A stretch of DNA of 34,351 bases from Bordetella parapertussis. Its GTDB lineage: Bacteria > Pseudomonadota > Gammaproteobacteria > Burkholderiales > SG8-39. A program made the translations under genes and the position numbers. Shown piece after piece: positions 16,095-27,532 of this stretch (position 1 is its first letter; every line of letters starts with the position of its first letter). The stretch covers positions 1 to 34,351 of the forward strand of contig CAMDFL010000032.1 of assembly GCA_945897475.1 (NCBI GenBank). The letters are read 5' to 3'. The notes beneath the pieces are model-generated. The model searched no databases. It saw nothing but the letters and a program-made list of their open reading frames with translations, and was not told where the DNA came from.

Positions 16095-17579
16095 TTAAAT
16101 CGGGCCAAGGCCTCTGATGGCAACCAGGCAAAGCTGCATCAACGGTCCGGGAAACAGGCCAAGAATAAGCACTGCGAGGCCGTTGATGGAAAGAAGCACA
16201 CTCATATCCAGGCGCGACACCAATGCAATATTGTTCACCGGGCCGTCGAAATACATCAGCTTCACAATCCGCAGATAGTAAAAAGCCCCAATCAGGGAAA
16301 ACATCACGGCAACCACGGCGAGCCAGATTTGATCCGATTGCACAACAGCGGAGAGCACCGAAAATTTGCCGTAGAAACCGACCATCGGCGGAACGCCAGC
16401 GAGGGAGAACATGACAAGCAACATCACAAACGCGAACCATGGACTGCGTTGGCTCAATCCTTTGTAGTCATCCAACTCCTCGGCTTCGAATCCGGATCGC
16501 GACATCAGTAACACAATGCCAAAGGCTGCAAGCGAAGCAAGAACATAGGTCAGCGCATAAAACATTGCCGCGCTATATGCATCCGAGCTTGAAAAAACAT
16601 TGCCGTCGACCACGCCCGATAACAGGCCCAGCAAGGCGAAACCCATGTGGGATATTGTTGAGTAGGCGAGCATGCGCTTGATATTGGTCTGCGCAATAGC
16701 CGCTAGATTTCCAACCGCCATGGACAATACCGCCAGAATTACCAGCATCTGCTGCCAATCCACGGCAAGGGATAGCAAAGCGCCTGCCAGCAGACGCATG
16801 GCCATAGCGAAAGCCGCGAGCTTTGGAGCGGTACCGATCAGCACAGTCATGGCGGTGGGCGCACCGTGGTAGACATCCGGGATCCACATGTGAAATGGCG
16901 CCAGGCCCATCTTGAAGGCCACGCCGGCGACAATAAATACCAGGCCGAGTGTCAGCAGGGTTTTATTGGCAATGCCCGCCTGCAGGGTCCGCGCAATTGC
17001 CGGGATTTCCAGAGTGCCAGTCGCGCCGTAAATCATGGACATGCCATAGAGGAGCATGCCCGAGGCCAGCGCACCCAAAACAAAGTACTTCATTGCCGCC
17101 TCGGTGGACAGTGCCGAATCTCGATTGAGCGCAACCAGCGAATACAGGCACAAGGACAGCAGTTCAAGGCCAAGATATAAAGTCAGGAAATGATTGGCGG
17201 AAATCATAACCATCATTCCCAGCGTCGCGAACAGGGTCAGGGCAAAGTATTCGCCGCGGTACAAGCCACGCTCCAATAAGTAGCCGCGTGAATACACGAA
17301 GCACACTGCGACGCTTAAATAGGTTCCGATCTTCAACACGCTTGCCATCAAATCCGAAACAAACATGCCATTGAAGGTATAGGCCACCTGCCCATCTGTC
17401 GCCGAACTCACCATGACCGTGCAAAAAGCAGCACCAAGCAAGGCCGCGATCGATAGCACGTAGGCCAGGTCGCCACGCCATTTATCGATATAAAGGTCGA
17501 GCAAAAGGATAGCGCAGGCCGCGCACAGCAGAAAGATCTCCGCATAGGCCGGCAACATGATGGGGAGGCTCGATATCAC
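16095..17579 (-). CDS. nuoN: NADH-quinone oxidoreductase subunit N
   Basis: This is one of three antiporter-like proton-pumping membrane subunits of complex I. The protein has 494 residues and about 14 hydrophobic segments. Landmarks include [15 protein letters not shown] with the conserved Glu of TM5, the [21 protein letters not shown] segment of TM7 with its key Lys, and [18 protein letters not shown] of TM8. It starts at a GTG (17579) whose last bases form the nuoM stop (GTGA overlap), so translation is probably coupled to nuoM; an ATG 7 codons in is an alternative. It is the last gene of the operon, and I see no strong terminator in the 41 bases behind it. Confidence 0.97.
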   Translation of the reverse strand: MISSLPIMLPAYAEIFLLCAACAILLLDLYIDKWRGDLAYVLSIAALLGAAFCTVMVSSATDGQVAYTFNGMFVSDLMASVLKIGTYLSVAVCFVYSRGYLLERGLYRGEYFALTLFATLGMMVMISANHFLTLYLGLELLSLCLYSLVALNRDSALSTEAAMKYFVLGALASGMLLYGMSMIYGATGTLEIPAIARTLQAGIANKTLLTLGLVFIVAGVAFKMGLAPFHMWIPDVYHGAPTAMTVLIGTAPKLAAFAMAMRLLAGALLSLAVDWQQMLVILAVLSMAVGNLAAIAQTNIKRMLAYSTISHMGFALLGLLSGVVDGNVFSSSDAYSAAMFYALTYVLASLAAFGIVLLMSRSGFEAEELDDYKGLSQRSPWFAFVMLLVMFSLAGVPPMVGFYGKFSVLSAVVQSDQIWLAVVAVMFSLIGAFYYLRIVKLMYFDGPVNNIALVSRLDMSVLLSINGLAVLILGLFPGPLMQLCLVAIRGLGPI

Positions 17580-19060
17580 AGCTTGCTCACCGAAAGGTGT
17601 TTGAGGAGTTCATTGACCGAAGAATGCATGATTTCGGTGAATGGCGCGGGGTGTATTCCCATCCATAGCACTGGAATTGCGAGCAGGGTCAACACTAGAA
17701 ATTCTCGGCCATCCAGATCTTTTAACGCCGCCACATTTGCGTTGGCGACAGCGCCGAAAATGACACGCTTGATCATCCAAAGGGTGTACGCCGCGCCGAA
17801 GATCAATGTCGATGCGGCGGCGAAGGCAAGCCAGAAATTCGCCTGCATCGCGCCCATAATGACCATGAATTCGCCCACAAATCCACTGGTGGCAGGCAGT
17901 CCGCAATTGGCCATGGCGAACAACACCATGAACGCCGAGAACTTCGGCATGGTATTTACTACCCCGCCGTAATCAGCAATTTGACGCGAGTGCATGCGGT
18001 CGTACATCACACCAACGCATAGAAACATCGCGGCCGAAATAAAGCCGTGGGAGATCATTTGTACCAGCGCACCTTCGATTCCCAGCGCATTGAAGATAAA
18101 GAAACCCAGTGTGACAAATCCCATGTGCGATATCGACGAATAAGCAATGAGCTTTTTCATGTCGGTTTGCACTAGCGCCACTAAACCGATATAGACCACC
18201 GCGACCAGGGACAAGGCGATCATCATTGGGGCCAAAGTTTGGCTCGCATCCGGAACAATGGGCAGCGAAAACCGAATAAAGCCATACGCGCCAAGCTTGA
18301 GCATGATCGCGGCAAGCACTGCGGACCCACCTGTAGGCGCCTCGACGTGTGCATCGGGTAACCAGGTATGCACAGGCCACATTGGAACCTTGACGGCGAA
18401 TGCCAACAGAAACGCGAAAAACAGCGGGATCTGCGCGCTCATCGGCAGTGGCAGCGAATGGAAATCGAGCACGGAAAAGCTGCCGCCCGCCGTGAAGTAC
18501 AGATACAAAAACCCCACTAGCATCAGTAGTGAACCCAGCAGCGTATAGAGGAAAAATTTGACCGCCGCATAGACGCGATTCGGTCCACCCCATACCCCGA
18601 TGACGATATACATCGGAATCAGGGTCGCCTCGAAGAACACGTAGAACAGCATCGCATCGAGCGCCGCGAAAGTGCCGTTCATCAGCCCCGACATGAACAA
18701 AAACGCCGCCATGTATTGCGCGACGCGCTTTTCGATGACCTTCCAGCCGGCGATGACCACAAGGACCGTAATAAAGCTGTTGAGAAGGATAAACAGCACC
18801 GAAATGCCATCGATGCCGAGGTGATAATTGATATTGAATCGCTCTATCCACGCGTAACGCTCTACGAATTGCATCTCACTGGTGGCGGTATTGAATCCTG
18901 CAACCAGCGGGATGGTCACCAAAAAGCCGAATACGGCAGTGACCAGAGCGAGCACGCGCGCGATGCCGGCATGTGCATCCCGCCCAGTGGCGAGAACAAG
19001 CACACCGCCGGCGATCGGCACCCAGACAGCGAGAGATAACCAATAACTGGCAATAGACAT
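17576..19060 (-). CDS. nuoM: NADH-quinone oxidoreductase subunit M
   Basis: This is an antiporter-like proton-pumping subunit in the membrane arm of complex I. It has 494 residues with about 14 membrane helices. The key pumping residues are visible: Glu144 in [12 protein letters not shown] (E. coli Glu144) and Lys224 in [18 protein letters not shown], followed by the VEAPTGGS loop. [18 protein letters not shown] marks TM8. The gene begins 40 bases after nuoL; the ATG at 19060 has no obvious Shine-Dalgarno sequence. It overlaps nuoN by four bases. Confidence 0.97.
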   Translation of the reverse strand: MSIASYWLSLAVWVPIAGGVLVLATGRDAHAGIARVLALVTAVFGFLVTIPLVAGFNTATSEMQFVERYAWIERFNINYHLGIDGISVLFILLNSFITVLVVIAGWKVIEKRVAQYMAAFLFMSGLMNGTFAALDAMLFYVFFEATLIPMYIVIGVWGGPNRVYAAVKFFLYTLLGSLLMLVGFLYLYFTAGGSFSVLDFHSLPLPMSAQIPLFFAFLLAFAVKVPMWPVHTWLPDAHVEAPTGGSAVLAAIMLKLGAYGFIRFSLPIVPDASQTLAPMMIALSLVAVVYIGLVALVQTDMKKLIAYSSISHMGFVTLGFFIFNALGIEGALVQMISHGFISAAMFLCVGVMYDRMHSRQIADYGGVVNTMPKFSAFMVLFAMANCGLPATSGFVGEFMVIMGAMQANFWLAFAAASTLIFGAAYTLWMIKRVIFGAVANANVAALKDLDGREFLVLTLLAIPVLWMGIHPAPFTEIMHSSVNELLKHLSVSKL

Positions 19061-19100
19061 GCTTATGCGAATACTTTGAAATTCATGCGATTTGAAACCC

Positions 19101-21134
19101 TCAGATGTTTCTCAGGTAGAGCCACCAACCCATGCCGAGGAAGACGGCAAAGATCATGCTGAATGCATAGTGGTAGACATAACCGGTTTGAAGCTCGCGC
19201 ACCAGGCCGGATACCCATCCAACAATGCGCGCCGATCCATTGACCATCAGGCCATCGATCAAGATCCGGTCACCAATCGAGGAGAAAACGCCCCCAATCT
19301 TGCGCGCTCCTCCGGCGAATACGCGCTGGTTAAATTCATCGAATCCGTATTTGTGCTCCAGCACCGATACCAGAGGCGACAAACGCTCCCTGATTCGACC
19401 AGGAGTCTCCGGCCGGAGAATGTAGAGGTACCAAGCCGTAGCTACTCCGGCGATTGCAAACCAAAAGGGCAAAGTTGTGACCGCGTGCACCATCATCGCC
19501 GAAACGCCATGGAAATTCCGCCCCATTTCCTGGATCCAGGGATGCCCATCGGAGACCACGATCGCGGACCCGAAAAAGTCACCATACACAATGCTACCAA
19601 TCAACCAACCCGCGCCTAAGGAAGGGATGGCTAGCAAAATCAGCGGCACCGTCACCACCGCGGGGGATTCTTGCGGGCGATGTCCATGATCAGAATGTCC
19701 ATGATCGTCGTGCGCATCATGTCCATGAGAAGCTGCGGCAGCGCCAACATGCCCGGCATGAGCGTGTTCACCCTGACCAAACCGCTCCTTGCCGTGGAAA
19801 GCGTAGAACACCAGCCGGAAAGAATACAAGGCGCCCACGAACACACCGAAAAGCGCCGCAAGATACGCGATTCCAGCCCCCGGAGTTGTTGATGCATGCA
19901 GTGCCTCGATAATGGTGTCCTTCGAGAAAAACCCTGCGAACGGCGGCAATCCAGCATTGGCGCAAGCGCCAATCAGCATAACGGCATAGGTAATGGGCAG
20001 GTACTTTCTCAATCCGCCCATCTTGCGCATGTCCTGCTCATGATGCAAAGCAATGATCACCGACCCGGCGCCAAGAAACAACACAGCCTTGAAGAACGCA
20101 TGGGTCATCAGGTGAAACATGGCCGCGGAATAAGCCGACGCGCCCAAAGCCATGGTCATATATCCCAATTGCGAAAGGGTTGAATAGGCCACCACTCGCT
20201 TGATGTCGTATTGCACCACCGCGACAAGCGCCATGAAGAACGCGGTGATAGCGCCAATGACCAGCACCACTGACAAGGCCGTCTGCGATAGCTCGAATAG
20301 CGGTGACATGCGTGACACCATGAAGATGCCCGCGGTCACCATGGTCGCGGCGTGGATCAAGGCGGAAATAGGCGTTGGGCCTTCCATCGAATCAGGCAGC
20401 CACACATGCAGCGGAAACTGCGCCGACTTGCCCATGGCGCCAATGAACAGACAGATGCAGATTACCGAGATCAGCATCCATCCGGTATCCGGGAAGATCT
20501 CCACGGTTGTGGCGGCAAGCTCCGGCGCCCGGGCGAATACCTGCGCGTAGTCGAGCGTGCCGGTATTCGCGAGGATCAACGCGATCCCCAGGAGAAATCC
20601 AAAATCACCCACCCGGTTGACAAGAAAGGCCTTCATATTGGCGAAAATTGCAGTGGGCAGGGTGTACCAGAAACCAATCAACAAATAGGAAACAAGGCCC
20701 ACTGCTTCCCAACCGAAGAACAACTGGACGAAGTTGTTGGACATCACCAGCATCAACATCGAAAAAGTAAACAGCGATATATAGGAAAAGAAGCGTTGAT
20801 AGCCGGGGTCTCCGGCCATGTAGCCTATGGTGTAGATATGCACCATCAAGGACACGAACGTCACCACCACCATCATCATGGCCGAGAGACGGTCGATCAA
20901 AAATCCAATGTGGAAGGTCGAATCACCAGAGACGAGCCAGGTATAGACCGGACCATTAAAGGTGTTTCCCTCCAGAACGTCCATCAACACCAATACCGAC
21001 CCGCAAAAGGAGACCACCACTGACAGTATGGTCACCCAGTGCGCACCGGATCTGCCGATGACACGACCCAACAATCCGGCAATGAGAGCGCCTATCAGTG
21101 GCGCGAACGGCACTATGAGGTAGACGGACTTCAT
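19101..21134 (-). CDS. nuoL: NADH-quinone oxidoreductase subunit L
   Basis: This is the distal proton-pumping subunit of complex I, 677 residues, with the long lateral helix at the C-terminus. Glu143 in FFGWEAVGLVSYLLIGFW and Lys236 in GAMGKSAQFPLHVWLPD are the pumping residues, followed by SMEGPTPISALIHAATMV. An extramembrane loop at about 457-485 holds ten histidines in 29 residues (for example HGHDAHDDHGHSDHGH); it lies between the antiporter core and the distal helices. The DNA there has repeated TCCATGAT-like words, suggesting expansion. The start ATG at 21134 is preceded by GGTGGCGTGGC. The 70 bases upstream to nuoK hold no gene. Confidence 0.97.
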   Translation of the reverse strand: MKSVYLIVPFAPLIGALIAGLLGRVIGRSGAHWVTILSVVVSFCGSVLVLMDVLEGNTFNGPVYTWLVSGDSTFHIGFLIDRLSAMMMVVVTFVSLMVHIYTIGYMAGDPGYQRFFSYISLFTFSMLMLVMSNNFVQLFFGWEAVGLVSYLLIGFWYTLPTAIFANMKAFLVNRVGDFGFLLGIALILANTGTLDYAQVFARAPELAATTVEIFPDTGWMLISVICICLFIGAMGKSAQFPLHVWLPDSMEGPTPISALIHAATMVTAGIFMVSRMSPLFELSQTALSVVLVIGAITAFFMALVAVVQYDIKRVVAYSTLSQLGYMTMALGASAYSAAMFHLMTHAFFKAVLFLGAGSVIIALHHEQDMRKMGGLRKYLPITYAVMLIGACANAGLPPFAGFFSKDTIIEALHASTTPGAGIAYLAALFGVFVGALYSFRLVFYAFHGKERFGQGEHAHAGHVGAAAASHGHDAHDDHGHSDHGHRPQESPAVVTVPLILLAIPSLGAGWLIGSIVYGDFFGSAIVVSDGHPWIQEMGRNFHGVSAMMVHAVTTLPFWFAIAGVATAWYLYILRPETPGRIRERLSPLVSVLEHKYGFDEFNQRVFAGGARKIGGVFSSIGDRILIDGLMVNGSARIVGWVSGLVRELQTGYVYHYAFSMIFAVFLGMGWWLYLRNI

Positions 21135-21204
21135 GCCACGCCACCCATCAACAGCTCAAGCAATCGCGGCCAATTACAGGTGCTGGTATCGGCTGATCGA
21201 ATAA

Positions 21205-21513
21205 TCATCCTTTGAGTCCATCCATGTCTTCGACGTCAATGCTTGCCAGACTACGGAACAAGACCACCAGTATTGCCAGGCCGATTGCGGACTCGGCGGC
21301 CGCCACAGTCAGTATGAAAAACACAAACACCTGTCCGGCAATATCATTGAGATAGTACGAGAATGCAATGAAGTTGATGTTGACCGCGAGCAGCATCAGT
21401 TCGATCGCCATCAGCAAAATAATGACGTTTTTGCGATTGAGAAAAATGCCGACGACGCTGATTGAAAACAGAATCGCGCCAAGCACTAGAAAATGTGACA
21501 ACGAAAGCGACAT
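21205..21513 (-). CDS. nuoK: NADH-quinone oxidoreductase subunit K
   Basis: This is a small membrane subunit of 102 residues with three helices, homologous to ND4L and MrpC. The two intramembrane glutamates of the proton path are present: Glu38 in [11 protein letters not shown] and Glu74 in [11 protein letters not shown] (E. coli Glu36 and Glu72). AGGGGAG stands directly before the ATG at 21513, a strong ribosome site. The 77-base spacer to nuoJ contains a small hairpin at 21552-21571. Confidence 0.97.
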   Translation of the reverse strand: MSLSLSHFLVLGAILFSISVVGIFLNRKNVIILLMAIELMLLAVNINFIAFSYYLNDIAGQVFVFFILTVAAAESAIGLAILVVLFRSLASIDVEDMDGLKG

Positions 21514-21551
21514 ACTCCCCTATTCCCCTTGATATTGAAGCCCTACCCGCT

Positions 21552-21571
21552 CCGCGCCGAAAAAAACGCGG
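21552..21571 (-). other. short hairpin in the nuoJ-nuoK spacer
   Basis: A 5-bp CCGCG/CGCGG stem closes a loop that is almost all T on the sense strand. It lies between nuoJ and nuoK, where full termination would be deleterious. Any role as attenuator or RNA-processing site is speculation. Confidence 0.3.
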
Positions 21572-21590
21572 TCAAATCAGCAGGTCGGCT

Positions 21591-22193
21591 TCAATTTTCT
21601 TTTTTCTCCACCGGCATTGAAACTAGCCTGACACGATCACGGCTGCTCGCCCTGACCTGGTCCGATGGTCGTTGATACTTGGTGTCCTTGCGCTTTCGCA
21701 GCGTCAGCGCTATCGCCGCAATCATCGCCACCAGTAATACTACCGCCGCCAGTTCGAAGGGATACAGGTACTCGGTGTAGAGCACCAGGCCCAGTTCATG
21801 GGTATTACTGTAATTCGGGCCGGGGTCCGCGGGAGCCGGGATTGAACCGATAAGTGATCGCGGGCCGGCAATCGCCAGCGCCATTTCAATGGCGATAAGT
21901 ATGCCGATTGTGGCCCCTAGCGGCAGATAACTCCAAAATCCCTGGCGTATGCGATCAAGGTTGATGTCAAGCATCATGACCACAAACAGAAATAGCACCA
22001 TCACCGCGCCGACATAGACCAAAACCAGCGCAATTGCCAGGAACTCCGCGCGCAACAGCATCCAGATCCCTGACGCAGTAAAAAACGCGAGCACCAGAAA
22101 CATAGCCGAATGAACGGGATTGCGCATCGTAACAACGCATACTGCTGCAAGTAGCAGGATGGTCGAGAAAAAATAGAAAATAAAAGCTTCCAT
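21591..22193 (-). CDS. nuoJ: NADH-quinone oxidoreductase subunit J
   Basis: This is a membrane subunit of 200 residues (ND6 homologue) with five hydrophobic segments. TM3 carries the conserved VYVGAVMVLFLFVVMML at 59-75, the segment that forms a pi-bulge in solved complexes. NPVHSAMFLVLAFF at 25-38 is the second family landmark. The C-terminal 35 residues are charged and poorly conserved. No Shine-Dalgarno sequence is evident before the ATG at 22193, which sits in an A-rich leader 21 bases after nuoI. Confidence 0.96.
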   Translation of the reverse strand: MEAFIFYFFSTILLLAAVCVVTMRNPVHSAMFLVLAFFTASGIWMLLRAEFLAIALVLVYVGAVMVLFLFVVMMLDINLDRIRQGFWSYLPLGATIGILIAIEMALAIAGPRSLIGSIPAPADPGPNYSNTHELGLVLYTEYLYPFELAAVVLLVAMIAAIALTLRKRKDTKYQRPSDQVRASSRDRVRLVSMPVEKKEN

Positions 22194-22214
22194 AATTTGT
22201 TTTTATCTCTGTCG

Positions 22215-22721
22215 CTAGCGATACGCCGAATCGCGTGCACGATCCTCGGCAATGTTCTGTTCGTATCGGTCTCCAACCGCCAGCAACATCTCTTTGGTGT
22301 AGTACAAATCGCCGCGACGCTCACCGTGGTACTCGAACATTCCGGTCTCCACGATGGAGTCTACCGGGCAGGATTCCTCGCAAAAACCGCAAAAGATACA
22401 TTTCGTCAGGTCGATGTCGTAGCGCGTCGTGCGACGCGTCCCGTCGTCGCGCTCAGCGGTTTCAATGGTGATTGCCAGCGCGGGGCAAACCGCTTCGCAT
22501 AGTTTGCAGCCGATGCAACGCTCTTCCCCGTTGGGATAGCGGCGCAAGGCATGCAGACCGCGAAACCGCGGGCTGATGGGGGTTTTCTCCTCGGGAAACT
22601 GCACCGTGATGCTGCGGCGAAACAAATGCCGCCCAGTCAGCAGCATCCCTCTGAGCAACTCCAAGAGCAGGAAGCTTTTGCAAAAGTCGCGCAGTCGTTC
22701 CAGTCGGGTTTGTTCAATCAT
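22215..22721 (-). CDS. nuoI: NADH-quinone oxidoreductase subunit I (2 x 4Fe-4S)
   Basis: This is the ferredoxin-like subunit of 168 residues that carries electrons from NuoG to the N2 centre in NuoB. Two complete 4Fe-4S motifs are visible: [12 protein letters not shown] (Cys69, 72, 75, 79) and [12 protein letters not shown] (Cys108, 111, 114, 118), holding clusters N6a and N6b. The N-terminal amphipathic helix anchors it to the membrane arm. The ribosome site AGGAG is built into the end of nuoH (stop TAG in CCTAGGAGC), 10 bases apart, so coupling is likely. Confidence 0.98.
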   Translation of the reverse strand: MIEQTRLERLRDFCKSFLLLELLRGMLLTGRHLFRRSITVQFPEEKTPISPRFRGLHALRRYPNGEERCIGCKLCEAVCPALAITIETAERDDGTRRTTRYDIDLTKCIFCGFCEESCPVDSIVETGMFEYHGERRGDLYYTKEMLLAVGDRYEQNIAEDRARDSAYR

Positions 22722-22731
22722 GCTCCTGCTC

Positions 22732-23829
22732 CTAGGCCCAAATGCTCAAGGTTGTTTGCATCCAGACGCCGATAACCACTATCCACACCAAGGTGATCGG
22801 AATAAATACCTTCCAACCCAAGCGCATGATCTGGTCGTAGCGATATCGCGGGAAGGTGGCACGGAACCACAAGAACATGGACACCACCAACACCGCCTTA
22901 CCCAACAACCAGAAAATAGAAGGCACCCAGGCGAGCACTGCCCAATTCACCGGCGCCTGCCATCCGCCGAAGAACATTATGACGGTTAGCGTGGCGATCA
23001 GCCACATGCTGGCGTACTCGGCGAGGAAGAACAGCGCGAACATCATTCCCGAGTATTCGACCATGTGTCCGGCGACAATCTCGGATTCACCCTCGACCAC
23101 GTCAAACGGCGCCCGATTGGTTTCGGCGACGCCTGAAATAAAATAGACCACCAGGATGGGAAACAATGGCAACCAGTTCCAAGAAAGAAAGGTGAGTCCC
23201 ATGTCGGCAAAAATGCCTTGTCCCTGCCCACCTACAATCGCGGAAAGATTCAGGCTGCCAGATACCATCAATACGACTACCAGTGCAAAACCCATGGCGA
23301 TCTCGTAGGCGACGATTTGCGCTGCTGAGCGCATCGCGCCAAGAAACGCGTATTTCGAATTGGATGCCCATCCGGCAATGATTACGCCGTAGACACCCAG
23401 GGAGGTCATCGCCGCCAGATACAGCAAGCCTGCGTTGATGTCCGCAAGCACTACCTCAGGGGCAAACGGAATTACTGCCCATGCCGACAGTGCAGGTGCC
23501 AAGGCCATGATGGGCGCTAGAATGAACAATGCCTTGTTTGACCCGCTAGGGACGATGATTTCCTTCAGGAAAAGCTTTATACCATCGGCAATTGGCTGCA
23601 ACAGGCCCAGCGGACCTACACGATTGGGGCCGAGGCGAATCTGCATCCAGCCGATGAGCTTTCGTTCCCATAAAGTGAGGTAAGCGATCGAGAGCATCAA
23701 GGGGGCTACGATGCAGCCGATCAGCACCAGTGTCTTGATCACCGTGTAAATAGGCGCCCCGAACTCAGGTCCAAAAATACTCTCGGACAACTGACTCGCC
23801 CAATTCGGCAAGGAGGCGATTGCATCCAT
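22732..23829 (-). CDS. nuoH: NADH-quinone oxidoreductase subunit H
   Basis: This is the membrane subunit forming the quinone chamber with NuoB and NuoD, 365 residues with eight or more helices. Family motifs are ERK at 55-57, RLGPNRVGP at 65-73, [10 protein letters not shown] at 81-90 and [16 protein letters not shown] at 235-250, with the acidic loop thought to couple quinone reduction to pumping. The ATG at 23829 shares one base with the nuoG stop (TGATG); the frame is open further upstream, but a longer start would lie inside nuoG and add an unconserved segment. Confidence 0.97.
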   Translation of the reverse strand: MDAIASLPNWASQLSESIFGPEFGAPIYTVIKTLVLIGCIVAPLMLSIAYLTLWERKLIGWMQIRLGPNRVGPLGLLQPIADGIKLFLKEIIVPSGSNKALFILAPIMALAPALSAWAVIPFAPEVVLADINAGLLYLAAMTSLGVYGVIIAGWASNSKYAFLGAMRSAAQIVAYEIAMGFALVVVLMVSGSLNLSAIVGGQGQGIFADMGLTFLSWNWLPLFPILVVYFISGVAETNRAPFDVVEGESEIVAGHMVEYSGMMFALFFLAEYASMWLIATLTVIMFFGGWQAPVNWAVLAWVPSIFWLLGKAVLVVSMFLWFRATFPRYRYDQIMRLGWKVFIPITLVWIVVIGVWMQTTLSIWA

Positions 23830-26204
23830 CAAACGGCTCGCTCCAGGCTGAGCTTGCCAAACATCGGACCCAGGCCCGAAGTCACAGCGTGTGCCGCCGC
23901 CAGGCGCACACAATTGGCAGGCACCCGTTCATCAAGCTCCAGGAACACCACCGCCTCCCCTTTTCCTTGGCTAAGCTTGACTTTGACTCCTGCGGTCAAA
24001 CCCAATTTTTCCGCGGTCGCCGAATTAAGGATGGCACGTGGTTCCCGCGCGTCCTTAGTCAATTGCAGAGACTCAGCCCGCCGTACAATGCCATCGGAAA
24101 AATAAATCGGCACATCCGCGATGCGTTCCAGGGAATATTCACTCTGGGTAGATGGCAGATCAACGGCGGTGAGATCAATAGCGGCAAAATCAATGGCGCC
24201 AATGTCATTGTCAAGACGCGAAGCGATGTCATCCGAGCGGCATACGCTATCGCGCACCGCTTCACTCGTGTCGAATTCGAAACCAGGAACACCGAGCAGA
24301 TCGCCCAGCACCCGTAAAACCTTCCAAGCCGGCCGCGAATCGCCCAAGGGCTTGACCGCCGCATTGAAGCTTTGCATGCGGCCTTCAATATTAACGTAGC
24401 TGCCCGAGGTCTCGGTAAATGGCGCGATAGGCAGCAAAACCTCGGCGTATTCAACGGCACGAGTTCGAAACGCACTCATGACAATCACCGAATCAGCTGC
24501 CTTCATTGCATGCATGGCGGTTCTGGGGTCGTGTGCGTCCAGCTCCGGTTCCAGATTGAGAAGCACGTAGACTTTGCGCGGCGCCTCGAGCATCGATCGG
24601 GCATTGAGGCCACCCTTATCACCGGGAATGCAATTCGCGAGATATCCGCCAACGCTATTGGCCGCCGTGCCGAGAAATCCAAGCCTTGCATCGCATAAGC
24701 GCGCCATCTCCTGAGCAAGTACGTGCAAGCTGGCGGCCTGTGGGTGCTGCTCGGCCGTGCCACCCAGGAAAATGCCAGAAGCACGCCCGGAGGCCAGACT
24801 GGCCGCGATCGCTCGGGCTTTGTCATCGATCGATATATCGGCGAGTCCCTCTGGACGCGCATGATTCTTGATATCTGCCAGTGCCGCGACGATACCTCCA
24901 AGCGCAGCGGTAAGGCCGGATGGGCTGACGATTAATTTATTTTTCACCTTGATCAAAAGATCATCGTCCGCCACATGCACCAGGTTGACCTGTTGTATTC
25001 GATTCGCGGCCTGGCGAAAACGATTTGCGAGCAGCGGATGGTCTTTTCGTAGGAAAGAACCAATCACAAGAACGCGATCAAGAGCGCCTAGTTCGGAAAT
25101 CTTCATACCCAGCCACGGAACTCCAGCGCGCATACCATCGGCGGAAAAATCGGTTTGCCGGGGACGACAATCGATGTTCTCGCTGCCAAGGCCACGAATA
25201 AGTCGCTGGGCCAGAAACAGCTCCTCGAGGGTTGACTGCGGGCTGGCAAGCAATCCGATTGATGCCGGCCCGTGCTGATCTTTGCCCGCCGACAAGAGCT
25301 TGGCCGCGTGTGCGAGCGCGGTCTGCCAATCGACTTCGCGCATTTCACCGCCTTGACGAATCATCGGACGCGTCAATCGATCAGGCGAATTCAGGCCCTC
25401 ATAGGAAAACCGATCGCGGTCCGATATCCAGCACTCATTCAACTCTTCGTTCTCAAAGGGCACCACTCGCATTACGGTTGTACCCTTGACTTGCACGACC
25501 AGATTGGAACCCAATGAATCATGCGGCGCCACACTTTTTTTGCGAGTCAGTTCCCAGGTCCTCGCGGAATATCTGAATGGCTTGGAGGTAAGCGCGCCCA
25601 CCGGACATACATCGATCATGTTGCCGGATAACTCGGAGTCCACCGACTTGCCCACGAAGGAGACAATTTCAGAATGTTCGCCGCGGCCTATCATGCCCAA
25701 CTCCATGACGCCGCCGATTTCCTGACCGAAGCGCACGCAGCGTGTGCAATGTATGCAACGCGTCATCTCCTGGGCGCTGATCAGCGGACCCATGCTCTTA
25801 TGCATCACCACGCGCTTGGGTTCGGCGTACCGCGATCCGCTCGCCCCATAACCCACCGCGAGGTCCTGTAACTGACATTCACCACCCTGATCGCAAATGG
25901 GGCAATCCAGAGGATGATTGATTAAAAGCAATTCCATTACGCCGTTTTGAGCTTGCTTGGCCTGATCGGAGTTCGTCCAGACCTTCATGCCCTCGGTGAC
26001 TGGGGTGGCGCAAGCGGGCAGCGGCTTGGGCGCCTTTTCCACCTGAACAAGACACATCCGGCAGTTCGCCGCGATTGACAATTTCTTGTGGTAGCAGAAG
26101 TGCGGAACGTAAATGCCCAACTGAGTGGCAGCATCCATCACCGAGGCGCCGTGTCGTACCTCGACTTCGCGTCCATCTATTTCAAGTTTAAGCAGTGCGC
26201 TCAT
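23829..26204 (-). CDS. nuoG: NADH-quinone oxidoreductase subunit G
   Basis: This is the large iron-sulfur subunit of the peripheral arm, 791 residues. Ligands for 2Fe-2S N1b are Cys37, 48, 51 and 65. His-ligated N3 uses His97, Cys101, 104 and 110; N4 uses Cys150, 153, 156 and 200. The CxxCxxxC set for the extra cluster N7 of E. coli NuoG is absent at the expected place ([12 protein letters not shown]), so N7 is predicted missing. A molybdopterin-oxidoreductase-like but cofactorless domain follows. Between it and the C-terminal domain, at about residues 668-683, a 15-nt repeat encodes a D-(F/L)-rich linker. The ATG at 26204 overlaps the nuoF stop (ATGA) and has AGAGGTGG upstream; a longer frame from 26246 lacks family support. 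Confidence 0.97.
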   Translation of the reverse strand: MSALLKLEIDGREVEVRHGASVMDAATQLGIYVPHFCYHKKLSIAANCRMCLVQVEKAPKPLPACATPVTEGMKVWTNSDQAKQAQNGVMELLLINHPLDCPICDQGGECQLQDLAVGYGASGSRYAEPKRVVMHKSMGPLISAQEMTRCIHCTRCVRFGQEIGGVMELGMIGRGEHSEIVSFVGKSVDSELSGNMIDVCPVGALTSKPFRYSARTWELTRKKSVAPHDSLGSNLVVQVKGTTVMRVVPFENEELNECWISDRDRFSYEGLNSPDRLTRPMIRQGGEMREVDWQTALAHAAKLLSAGKDQHGPASIGLLASPQSTLEELFLAQRLIRGLGSENIDCRPRQTDFSADGMRAGVPWLGMKISELGALDRVLVIGSFLRKDHPLLANRFRQAANRIQQVNLVHVADDDLLIKVKNKLIVSPSGLTAALGGIVAALADIKNHARPEGLADISIDDKARAIAASLASGRASGIFLGGTAEQHPQAASLHVLAQEMARLCDARLGFLGTAANSVGGYLANCIPGDKGGLNARSMLEAPRKVYVLLNLEPELDAHDPRTAMHAMKAADSVIVMSAFRTRAVEYAEVLLPIAPFTETSGSYVNIEGRMQSFNAAVKPLGDSRPAWKVLRVLGDLLGVPGFEFDTSEAVRDSVCRSDDIASRLDNDIGAIDFAAIDLTAVDLPSTQSEYSLERIADVPIYFSDGIVRRAESLQLTKDAREPRAILNSATAEKLGLTAGVKVKLSQGKGEAVVFLELDERVPANCVRLAAAHAVTSGLGPMFGKLSLERAV
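24157..24201 (-). repeat. 3 x 15-nt in-frame tandem repeat within nuoG
   Basis: Three consecutive 15-base units (24157-24171, 24172-24186, 24187-24201) share A(A/G)ATCAA(C/T)(G/A)GCG on the plus strand. They encode the pentad series [15 protein letters not shown] in the NuoG linker. The multiple of three keeps the frame. Confidence 0.75.
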
Positions 26205-27532
26205 GCCACCACCTCTTGTTTTGCACCACTGCCCACCATGCAACACTTATGCTCGATGTGGTGTACGAATTCGGCCCGAAAATGCTTGATAAAACTCTTG
26301 ATCGGCATGGCCGCCGCATCGCCCAAGGCGCAGATGGTGCGTCCGGCGATATTGTCGGAAACATTGATCAGCGCATCCAGATCTTCGATACGGCCTCGAC
26401 CGTTTTCGATCCTATGCACCATGCGATACAACCACCCGGTGCCCTCACGACAAGGCGTGCACTGCCCGCACGATTCCTCGTGATAAAAATAAGCTAGCCG
26501 TTCCAGAGCGCGCACCATGCAGGTATTCTCGTCCATGACGATGACCGCGCCGGAGCCCAACATCGAGCCTGCCTTGGCGATCGAGTCATAGTCCATGTCC
26601 ATGTTCATCATGATGTCAGCCGGCAATACCGGCGCCGATGATCCGCCAGGAATCACCGCCTTCAGCTTGTTGCCGCCACGCATGCCGCCAGCCATCTCTA
26701 AGAGTTTCACGAACGGCGTACCCAGGCGAATCTCGAAATTACCCGGACTGCTCACATGGCCCGCAATGGAAAATATTTTCGTCCCGCCATTATTGGGTTT
26801 CCCCAGATTCAGGTACGCCTCACCGCCATTGACGATAATCCATGGCACAGCGGCGAAAGTCTCGGTGTTATTGATGGTGGTTGGCTTGCCGTAAAGGCCG
26901 TAGCTGGCCGGAAACGGTGGTTTGAAACGCGGCTGCCCTTTTTTTCCTTCAAGGGACTCAAGCAATGCGGTTTCTTCTCCACAAATATAAGCGCCATAGC
27001 CATGATGGGCATGGAGTTCGAATGAAAATTCGCTGCCCATAATGCCTTTGCCCAGGTAACCCGCGGCACGCGCCTGTGCCAGAGCTTCCTCAAATCGCTC
27101 ATAGGTTACCCAGATCTCGCCGTGAATGTAGTTGTAACCGACGGTAGTGCCAGTCGCGTAGCCCGCGATCGCCATGCCTTCAATGAGGATGTGGGGGTTG
27201 TAGCGCATCAGATCCCGATCCTTAAAAGTGCCGGGTTCGCCTTCATCGGAATTGCACACCAGGTATTTCTGGCCGGAAAACTGACGCGGCATGAAGCTCC
27301 ATTTGAGCCCCGTAGGAAAACCGGCGCCGCCTCGTCCACGCAATCCCGATTTCTTTAATTCGGCGATGATCGCCTCAGGCGGCATTTTCTCATCGATAAT
27401 TTTGCGCAAGGCTCGGTATCCGCCACGCGCTTCATAATCGGCAAGACCCCAATTAAGACCCGTCAACCCCGCCATGATCAAGGCGTCTGGACCGAAAATG
27501 GAGGGATCAAAAGGCGGATGTGCGGAATTCAT
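26201..27532 (-). CDS. nuoF: NADH-quinone oxidoreductase subunit F (NADH/FMN)
   Basis: This is the NADH-oxidising subunit of 443 residues. The glycine-rich NADH/FMN motif [10 protein letters not shown] is at 66-75, [13 protein letters not shown] at 94-106 binds FMN, and [11 protein letters not shown] is at 180-190. Cluster N3 is held by [11 protein letters not shown] (Cys355, 358, 361) plus Cys401. The ATG at 27532 overlaps the nuoE stop (ATGA), and its own stop overlaps nuoG, so E-F-G form a translationally coupled NADH dehydrogenase module. Confidence 0.98.
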   Translation of the reverse strand: MNSAHPPFDPSIFGPDALIMAGLTGLNWGLADYEARGGYRALRKIIDEKMPPEAIIAELKKSGLRGRGGAGFPTGLKWSFMPRQFSGQKYLVCNSDEGEPGTFKDRDLMRYNPHILIEGMAIAGYATGTTVGYNYIHGEIWVTYERFEEALAQARAAGYLGKGIMGSEFSFELHAHHGYGAYICGEETALLESLEGKKGQPRFKPPFPASYGLYGKPTTINNTETFAAVPWIIVNGGEAYLNLGKPNNGGTKIFSIAGHVSSPGNFEIRLGTPFVKLLEMAGGMRGGNKLKAVIPGGSSAPVLPADIMMNMDMDYDSIAKAGSMLGSGAVIVMDENTCMVRALERLAYFYHEESCGQCTPCREGTGWLYRMVHRIENGRGRIEDLDALINVSDNIAGRTICALGDAAAMPIKSFIKHFRAEFVHHIEHKCCMVGSGAKQEVVA

